From contig CAKTIO010000004.1 in NCBI GenBank assembly GCA_934565855.1, positions 186,001 to 250,000 on the forward strand: a stretch of DNA of 64,000 nucleotides, read 5' to 3'. Made by a program: the position numbers and the translations under genes. Below the pieces are notes generated by a model. That model did not search any database, was not told the DNA's origin, and saw only the letters and a list, made by a program, of their open reading frames with translations. How positions within the stretch are numbered: position 1 is the stretch's first letter; each line of letters starts with the position of its first letter. This document shows positions 59,350 to 64,000 of the stretch, one piece after another. The DNA is from an uncultured Dysosmobacter sp. (lineage in GTDB: Bacteria > Bacillota > Clostridia > Oscillospirales > Oscillospiraceae).

Positions 59350-59404
59350 TTGACAGATCCGGGGGAGTATGTTATTGTTATGCCATCGGTTAGATAACAC
59401 TAAC
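59350..59404 (+). promoter_or_regulatory. Promoter with iron-box 6
   Basis: TTGACA (59350-59355), 17-base spacer, TATTGT (59373-59378). Palindrome GTTAGATAACACTAAC (59389-59404) lies at and after the expected start. The element resembles feo P1 in spacing and in the shared 9-mer AGTATGTTA. Confidence 0.78.
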
Positions 59405-59596
59405 TGATGCAGCAACGCCAATCGGCGCATTTTTTACTCACGGCAGTTAGCGAAAACAAACTGCCGAAAATGCGCAGAGACTCAGGAAAAAACGTAGTCT
59501 CTCTAACTCTTTCCCCCAAGTCTCCTGTGTGGGGACGGCAGCCCCACACAGGAGCGACCCCTTTCCGGCGGGCGCCGGATTCTTTTCAAACCAATG
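59405..59596 (+). ncRNA. Hairpin-rich gene-free stretch, candidate iron-responsive RNA
   Basis: No coding frame is convincing here. Consecutive inverted repeats are visible: a nested pair GCGCATTTT/AAAATGCGC (59425-59433 with 59467-59475) around CGGCAGTT/AACTGCCG; AGAGACT/AGTCTCT (59477-59483 with 59496-59502); CTCCTGTGTGGGG/CCCCACACAGGAG (59522-59534 with 59542-59554); and CCGGCG/CGCCGG followed by ATTCTTTTC. This could be a small RNA or a structured leader of the DUF3793 gene. Promoter and iron-box 6 precede it, iron-box 7 follows. Confidence 0.45.
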
Positions 59597-59612
59597 GTTA
59601 GGTAAAACTAAC
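59597..59612 (+). promoter_or_regulatory. Iron-box 7 upstream of the DUF3793 gene
   Basis: GTTAGGTAAAACTAAC, same GTTAG-N6-CTAAC family, about 20 bases before the start codon, as box 4 is to feoA and box 5 to feoB. Confidence 0.78.
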
Positions 59613-59633
59613 CACCGGATGCGAGGTGCGGAT

Positions 59634-60200
59634 GTGAAACGGAGCTTTGAAACAGTGATGGTCGAGCAGTGCGCTCCCACTCTGGCAGGGGTAAAGCCCG
59701 CCAGCCTGTTTCGGTTTCAGTCCAGTAATGTGGAAGAGATCCGCAGCCAGGTAAATGCTTTGAACCAGACCCTGCGCCCGATGGGGCTGCGGGTCGTGAT
59801 CTTAAAAGAGTGTCTCCGGACCAACGCCTGTGTGATTTATCTTTACAGGCAGGCGTGGGTGGACAAAATTTTGCAGGATGCCGATAACCGTGCGTTCCTG
59901 CAAAGGATGGGATATCAGGAAACAGGCACGGCAGGAATGCTGCGGCAGTTGTCCCGGCGGCTGTGTCTGGAACAGGATTTTCCCCATGAGGTGGGCGTGT
60001 TTTTGGGCTATCCTTTACAGGATGTAGTAGGCTTCATTGAAAACCGCGGCTGGAATTACACCTGCTGCGGCTGCTGGAAAGCCTACAGCGACCCCGAGGA
60101 GGCACAGAAGCGGTTTGACTGCTACCGCAAATGCACCAGCAAGTATAAGGAGCTGCTGGCGCGAGGAACACCGGTTATTCAGCTCGTTGTAGCTGCATAA
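59634..60200 (+). CDS. DUF3793-family protein
   Basis: A 188-residue cytosolic protein. Family features are FETVMVEQCAPTLAGVKPAS at the N-terminus, LYRQAWVDKIL, FPHEVGVFLGYPLQDVVGFI and CCGCWKAYSDPEEAQKRFDCYRKCT (split), with five cysteines. DUF3793 genes usually sit beside flavodoxin and Feo genes in gut Clostridia, and the iron box in front supports membership in an iron regulon. Molecular role unknown. GTG 59634 is set by GAGGTG at 6 bases; ATG 59619 is a weaker alternative. No flavodoxin gene follows here. Confidence 0.9.
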   Translation: MKRSFETVMVEQCAPTLAGVKPASLFRFQSSNVEEIRSQVNALNQTLRPMGLRVVILKECLRTNACVIYLYRQAWVDKILQDADNRAFLQRMGYQETGTAGMLRQLSRRLCLEQDFPHEVGVFLGYPLQDVVGFIENRGWNYTCCGCWKAYSDPEEAQKRFDCYRKCTSKYKELLARGTPVIQLVVAA

Positions 60201-60226
60201 TACCAAAATTCGGAAAAGAAAGGAAG

Positions 60227-60382
60227 ATGAAGACGATTTTGCTGTCTGTCCGGGAAAAAGTGGCAGGCGGCAGCGGCAGATTGGATCTGCCAAACAGGCA
60301 GGTATGCTTTGTCTGGAAGTGTGCGTGCCGCCCGGTCGCTCCGGCTGCGAATTGGGACGCAGGCGGCGTATACCGGAAATGA
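60227..60382 (+). CDS. Doubtful small open reading frame after DUF3793
   Basis: An ATG at 60227 with AAAGGAAG immediately before opens a 51-codon frame beginning MKTILLSVREKVAGG and containing CFVWKCACRP. It lies where a flavodoxin gene would be expected in relatives, and the first residues look like a flavodoxin start, but no FMN-binding loop follows. It may be noise or a remnant. Confidence 0.25.
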   Translation: MKTILLSVREKVAGGSGRLDLPNRQVCFVWKCACRPVAPAANWDAGGVYRK

Positions 60383-60392
60383 GAACTCCTGT

Positions 60393-60422
60393 AATTGTTT
60401 GTTTGATGAATTGTTTGTTTGA
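60393..60422 (+). repeat. Two copies of a 14-base A/T-rich repeat
   Basis: AATTGTTTGTTTGA occurs at 60393-60406 and 60409-60422. In the same gene-free region (60383-60506) the 10-mer ATTGGGACGC occurs near 60351 and again near 60455. No coding function seen. Confidence 0.7.
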
Positions 60423-60506
60423 GTTTGGATCATAAGCAGCTGTGCCGCCGTGGATTGGGACGCGGACGACAGGCTGCGAAGCGAATAACTTACCTCTTTT
60501 ACTCCT

Positions 60507-60545
60507 AACCCCTGCGCGGACGCCATACCGCGCAGGGGTTCACTC
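60507..60545 (+). terminator. Terminator downstream of the DUF3793 region
   Basis: A 13-bp perfect stem AACCCCTGCGCGG/CCGCGCAGGGGTT (60507-60519 with 60528-60540), 8-base loop, then CACTCCTTTTTAG. Confidence 0.82.
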
Positions 60546-60564
60546 CTTTTTAGAGAGAACAGGC

Positions 60565-60593
60565 TTGCCTTTTGGCGCGGCTGGCGGCATAAT
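60565..60593 (+). promoter_or_regulatory. Promoter of xdhC-type gene
   Basis: TTGCCT (60565-60570), 17-base spacer, CATAAT (60588-60593). Confidence 0.6.
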
Positions 60594-60620
60594 AAACAAA
60601 AACAGTGGGAGGCGCGGAAT

Positions 60621-61610
60621 ATGCGGCAATTCTGGAAAAAGATCATTCACACATTGGAGGGCGGCGATCCGGCGGTCCTGGTGAGCATCGCCGCCTCCGG
60701 CGGCTCCACGCCCCGGGGAGCGGGCGCAATGATGGCGGTGTTTCCGGATGGCAGCATCGCCGGGACTATCGGCGGAGGAAATGTGGAATATGAAGCGCAG
60801 AAGCTGGGGGCGGAGCTGCTGAAAAGCGGAGAAAACGCTGTGCGGGAATTTCGCTTTCTTCCCGGAGACGCGGCAAGCCTGGGTATGGTGTGCGGTGGAG
60901 ATGTAACGCTGCATTTTCAGTATCTCCCCGCCGGAGACACGGTGGTGCTGGGTGTGCTTCGCCATTTGGTGGAGCTGTCCGGACAGACCTCCGGTGCCTG
61001 GCTGGTCCGAAGGCTGGACGGGGCGCGGGTGGTCCAGATGCGGGCGGTTTCTGCCCAGGAGCGGGCAGAGCTGCCGGAGCATCTGTTACAGCCGGTTTCC
61101 GTACGGACCGGAGACGGATGGTTTTCCGTGCCAGTGGAGCGCCCGGGCAGGGTGTATCTCTTCGGCGGCGGACATGTCTCTCAGGCACTGGCGGAGGTGC
61201 TGGTCCGGGTGGGCTTCCGGGTGGCGGTCTATGATGACCGGGCGGAGTTTTCCAATCCGGAGCGCTTTCCGACGGCGGAGCAGACCCTGTGCGGCAGCTT
61301 TTCCACGCTGAAGGAGCAGATCTCCCTTACGCCGGAGGACTATGTTGTGGTGATGACCCGGGGACATCAGGCGGATTATGAGACGCTGGCACAGGTGCTG
61401 CGCAGCGGGGTCCGTTATATCGGCTGCATTGGGTCCCGCCACAAGCTGGCGCTGTGCCGGGACCGGCTGCTGAAGGCTGGCTTCACGCTGGAGGAGTATG
61501 CCGCGGTCCACGCCCCCATCGGTCTGGAGATCGGGGCGGAAACGCCGGAGGAGATCGCCATTTCCGTGGCGGCGGAGATGATTGCGGTCCGGGCAGGGAT
61601 GATTTCCTGA
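60621..61610 (+). CDS. XdhC/CoxI-family protein
   Basis: A 329-residue protein. The N-terminal XdhC/CoxI part has VSIAASGGSTPRGAGAMMAV and GTIGGGNVEYEA; the C-terminal Rossmann part has VYLFGGGHVSQALAEVLVRV, VVVMTRGHQADYE and YIGCIGSRHK. XdhC proteins bind molybdenum cofactor and insert it, after sulfuration, into xanthine-dehydrogenase-type enzymes. No molybdo-enzyme gene is in the window, so its partner must be elsewhere or beyond the right edge. ATG 60621 follows GGGAGGCGCGG. Confidence 0.92.
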   Translation: MRQFWKKIIHTLEGGDPAVLVSIAASGGSTPRGAGAMMAVFPDGSIAGTIGGGNVEYEAQKLGAELLKSGENAVREFRFLPGDAASLGMVCGGDVTLHFQYLPAGDTVVLGVLRHLVELSGQTSGAWLVRRLDGARVVQMRAVSAQERAELPEHLLQPVSVRTGDGWFSVPVERPGRVYLFGGGHVSQALAEVLVRVGFRVAVYDDRAEFSNPERFPTAEQTLCGSFSTLKEQISLTPEDYVVVMTRGHQADYETLAQVLRSGVRYIGCIGSRHKLALCRDRLLKAGFTLEEYAAVHAPIGLEIGAETPEEIAISVAAEMIAVRAGMIS

Positions 61611-61652
61611 AAAAAGCCGGGGCTATCCTGTGGAAAGACCCGACTTTTCTTG
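61611..61652 (+). terminator. Hairpin after the xdhC-type gene
   Basis: AAAAGCCGGG pairs with CCCGACTTTT with one mismatch; long loop, then TTCTTG. Moderate terminator. Confidence 0.6.
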
Positions 61653-61737
61653 CAATATGGGGAGAAACTGTGTAAAATAATAACACTTTCTCTTGTCTTA
61701 GGTGAGACAGGGGCTGCGCCAGGGGAGGAATGCCTGC

Positions 61738-62244
61738 ATGAAGCGGATCAGTAAGGAAAATTACTATTTGGATATTGCGGAGACCGTGCTGGAACGGTCT
61801 ACCTGCCTGCGCCGGATCTACGGTGCCATTATCGTCAACAACGATGAGATCATTTCCACCGGATACAATGGAGCGCCCCGTGGGCGGGTCAACTGCGCGG
61901 ATCTGGGCTATTGCTCCCGGGAGGCGTTGAAGGTTCCCCGGGGAGAGCGGTATGAGCTGTGCCGCAGCGTTCACGCTGAGGCAAACGCCATTATTTCCGC
62001 GGCGCGGCGGGACATTGTGGGTGGAACGCTGTATCTGGTGGGCAGAGATGCCAGAACACAGGAGCTGCTGACAGATGCCACCTCCTGCTCCATGTGCCGC
62101 CGGCAGATCATCAATTCCGGGCTGAGCAAGGTCGTCATTCGCAGAACGCCTACGGAATTTGAGGTAGTGGATGTGGACGAATGGGTCCGTCATGATGATT
62201 CCCTGCCCAATATTGACCTGGACCAGCTGCTGGAGCGGCAGTGA
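61738..62244 (+). CDS. Deoxycytidylate (dCMP) deaminase family protein
   Basis: A 168-residue zinc deaminase. Active-site residues are His79 and catalytic Glu81 in CRSVHAEANAI, and zinc ligands Cys117 and Cys120 in SCSMC. IIVNNDEIISTGYNGAPRG and CADLGYCSREAL match dCMP deaminase/ComEB proteins, which make dUMP for thymidylate synthesis. ATG 61738 with GGGGAGGAATG upstream; an earlier in-frame GTG (61702) is unsupported. Confidence 0.94.
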   Translation: MKRISKENYYLDIAETVLERSTCLRRIYGAIIVNNDEIISTGYNGAPRGRVNCADLGYCSREALKVPRGERYELCRSVHAEANAIISAARRDIVGGTLYLVGRDARTQELLTDATSCSMCRRQIINSGLSKVVIRRTPTEFEVVDVDEWVRHDDSLPNIDLDQLLERQ

Positions 62245-62290
62245 CGCGGGGAAAATGCCGGAGCTTTCGGTGGAAGGGGAGAGTTTCTTT

Positions 62291-64000
62291 TTGAAAACTG
62301 GATTGATCACATTTTACCATATTCACCATTACGGGGCGTTTTTGCAGGCGTGTGCGACTCAGCGGGCTGTGGAGTCCTTTGGTGGAAGCTGTGAGATCTT
62401 TAATTATTATGTAAATCAAAATAACGACCTGTTTCGCAAGCCCACCGGGCTGGGAAGTGCGGCGGCGGATGCCCACACGGCGCTGCACTATGCGCCGCTG
62501 AAGGCGCGGTATGAGCGGTTTGAAAGGTTTGCCGCAGATCATCTGCATATCACCCAGCGCCACTATGAAAGCATAGAGGACCTGCGGCAGAATGCGCCTG
62601 CCTATGATGTTTACCTCTCCGGCAGCGACCAGATCTGGAACCCGAAGATTTTTCCCAACGGGCGGTTTGACCCAGTCTATTTCAGCGGCTTTACGCAGGG
62701 ACGTAAAATCGCTTACGCTCCCTCCTTCGGCATTCCCCATGTGCCGGATGGCATGGAAGAGGAGCTGCGGGAGTATTTGAGCCACTTTTCTCATATCTCT
62801 GTCCGGGAGGAACAGGGCAGAGCCATTGTGGAGGAGATCACCGGAAAGAAGGTCCCAGTGGTGCTGGATCCCACGCTGCTGCTGCGGCAGCAGGAATGGG
62901 CGGAGCTGTCCGCCCCGGTGGAGGATATTCCGGAAAGGTATATTCTCTGTTACTGCATCAGCAAGCCCGGCGCGCTGGAGCCGTATATCCAGCGGCTGGC
63001 AGAGGAAACGGGGCTGCCGGTGGTGCAGCTGTGCGGCATCCGGCAAAGGGTGCACCGACATGCCCAGTGCATTTTCAGCGCAGGACCAGCGGAATTTCTG
63101 GGACTGTTCCAACGGGCAAGCTATGTCTGCACGAATTCCTTCCACGGCACGGTTTTTTCCCTGCAATTTGAAAAGCCGTTTTTCACAGCGGTGGCGCCAA
63201 TGGAAATGGCTGCGCCGGAGCGTTCCCGGACCTATAGCCTGTTAAGCCGTCTGGGTCTACAGGACCGCATCATCGGAAAGGGCGACACAGCGGGACTGCA
63301 GGATATGGTGGACTGGGCGGCGGTGCGGCAGCGGCTGGAGACGCAGCGCGCCCGCTCTCTGCGCTATTTGCAGTGTGCACTGGAGAATACGCCGCTGGAA
63401 GAGGAAACGGATGAACAAGCAGAGTACTCCGGAGAGGATACGCCCCATTTGGCGCCGCATACCATTTGTACCGGATGCACTGCCTGCACCAGTATTTGCC
63501 ATCAGAACGCCATTTCCATGACGCGGGACCGGGAGGGCTTTTCCTACCCGCAGGTGGATCTGCAGCGGTGTGTCCATTGCGGACGCTGTACGGCAGTCTG
63601 CCCTGTGCTGCGGAAGCGGGAGAATGGACCGCTTCCGGCGGTTTACGCGGCGTGGAACAAGGACGATACCATCCGGAAGGATTCTACCTCCGGCGGCGTG
63701 TTCTCCATTCTGGCGGAGGACACGCTGGAAAGCGGCGGCGTGGTGTTTGGCGCGGGCTTTGATGCCAATATGCACCTGCGGCACATTGCCTGCTTCCAGA
63801 AAGAGGAGCTGTACCATCTGCGCGGAGCAAAGTATGTGCAGAGTGATCTGGCGGATACCTACCGGCAGATCCGGGAGCTTCTGAAGACCCGACCGGTGCT
63901 GTTTTCCGGCACACCCTGCCAGGTGGACGGTCTTTACCGGTATCTGGGCAGCCGTCCAGAAAATCTGACTACCTGTGATCTGGTATGCCACGGCGTTCCC
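62291..64000 (+). CDS. Polysaccharide pyruvyl transferase fused to ferredoxin/FrhB-type domain, 3' end outside the window
   Basis: One uninterrupted frame of 570 codons runs to the window edge. Residues about 1-370 are a polysaccharide pyruvyl transferase (LSGSDQIWNP; TNSFHGTVFSLQFEKPF). At about 393-403 CTGCTACTSIC and at 427-438 CVHCGRCTAVCP give two 4Fe-4S motifs. From about 450 an FrhB/coenzyme-F420-hydrogenase-beta-like domain follows (STSGGVFSILAEDTL; LRGAKYVQS; FSGTPCQVDGLYRYL). Both parts are commonly adjacent in exopolysaccharide clusters; here they are one protein. TTG 62291 fits GGAAGGGGAG; in-frame ATG 62255 is an alternative. It is probably the first gene of a glycan cluster to the right. 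Confidence 0.85.
   Translation, partial: MKTGLITFYHIHHYGAFLQACATQRAVESFGGSCEIFNYYVNQNNDLFRKPTGLGSAAADAHTALHYAPLKARYERFERFAADHLHITQRHYESIEDLRQNAPAYDVYLSGSDQIWNPKIFPNGRFDPVYFSGFTQGRKIAYAPSFGIPHVPDGMEEELREYLSHFSHISVREEQGRAIVEEITGKKVPVVLDPTLLLRQQEWAELSAPVEDIPERYILCYCISKPGALEPYIQRLAEETGLPVVQLCGIRQRVHRHAQCIFSAGPAEFLGLFQRASYVCTNSFHGTVFSLQFEKPFFTAVAPMEMAAPERSRTYSLLSRLGLQDRIIGKGDTAGLQDMVDWAAVRQRLETQRARSLRYLQCALENTPLEEETDEQAEYSGEDTPHLAPHTICTGCTACTSICHQNAISMTRDREGFSYPQVDLQRCVHCGRCTAVCPVLRKRENGPLPAVYAAWNKDDTIRKDSTSGGVFSILAEDTLESGGVVFGAGFDANMHLRHIACFQKEELYHLRGAKYVQSDLADTYRQIRELLKTRPVLFSGTPCQVDGLYRYLGSRPENLTTCDLVCHGVP

Noticed and set aside
60227..60382. Flavodoxin gene after DUF3793
   Set aside because: The frame opens like one (MKTILL) but has no FMN-binding T/S-x-T-G-x-T loop and ends after 51 codons.
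62150..63166. Minus-strand open frame opposite the pyruvyl transferase
   Set aside because: The plus strand has a continuous frame with family motifs (SGSDQIWNP, TNSFHG). The minus frame shows none.
1..64000. CRISPR arrays, tRNA/rRNA genes, insertion sequences, prophage
   Set aside because: No regularly spaced repeats, no tRNA cloverleaf with an acceptor and T-loop, no transposase or integrase motifs were found on reading both strands.

Overview
This 64 kb window is a chromosomal segment of a G+C-rich, spore-forming member of the Clostridia, most likely a gut Oscillospiraceae-type organism. That placement is inferred from three things: sporulation genes yqfC, yqfD and ylbJ; Firmicute gene orders (yqfC-yqfD-phoH-ybeY, era, yqzL-recO, mutS2, recD2, yhaM-type nuclease); and the FeoA/FeoB/Cys-rich-protein, DUF3793, DUF1540 and DUF6110 families typical of anaerobic gut Firmicutes. 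I saw no rRNA or tRNA gene, insertion sequence, prophage or CRISPR array.

Layout. 1-1.7 kb is an A+T-richer left edge: a truncated lipoprotein gene, a PH-like/SHOCT membrane protein, a Cys/His mini-protein and an XRE regulator. 1.8-6.5 kb carries a HAD phosphatase, an SLH-type trypsin-like protease and an MBL hydrolase-deoC-deoD nucleoside-salvage operon. 6.5-15.2 kb holds ylbJ divergent from a long rightward run: yqfC, yqfD, phoH, ybeY, a small membrane protein, recD2, comF and an mreB-family gene. 15.2-19.0 kb has a two-gene split TauE/SafE transporter, a DUF1540 protein, a YczE-type membrane protein, and mgtE behind an M-box riboswitch with its own terminator. 19.1-29.8 kb is a DNA-repair and translation block: radC, uvrB, ybaK, era, uvrA, yqzL, recO, mutS2.

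30-45.4 kb is mostly leftward: an AbgB-like amidohydrolase, a polar amino-acid ABC transporter, a Na/Pi cotransporter behind a candidate PhoP box, recQ, a MarR-alcohol dehydrogenase-aldehyde dehydrogenase operon with a visible operator, a radical SAM protein, a MazG-like pyrophosphohydrolase, a 36-residue protein and a CatA-like acetyltransferase. A rightward YhjK/YhcH-type sugar protein and a YhaM-type exonuclease interrupt it. 45.5-52.5 kb is a metal-homeostasis block: feoA-feoA-feoB with two small membrane proteins, an HMA protein, a DtxR-family repressor, and a DUF6110 protein with an atypical P-type ATPase. 52.6-58.7 kb holds YitT, a LysR/AEC pair, and a BlaI-M56 peptidase-membrane protein sensor operon. 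59-64 kb holds a DUF3793 gene, xdhC, a dCMP deaminase and a truncated pyruvyl transferase/FrhB fusion.

How they work together. The most interesting signal is a family of 16-bp palindromes of the form GTTAG-N6-CTAAC. Several lie in the long feo leader, one precedes feoB, and two flank a gene-free, hairpin-rich stretch in front of the DUF3793 gene. The DtxR-family repressor encoded in the same metal block is the obvious candidate to read them. The stretch between the two distal boxes has its own good promoter and several consecutive stem-loops, so it may be an iron-responsive small RNA or structured leader. Other readable circuits are the M-box/mgtE pair, the duplicated BlaI operator, the MarR operator at the transcription start, and an 11-bp-period PhoP-like box.
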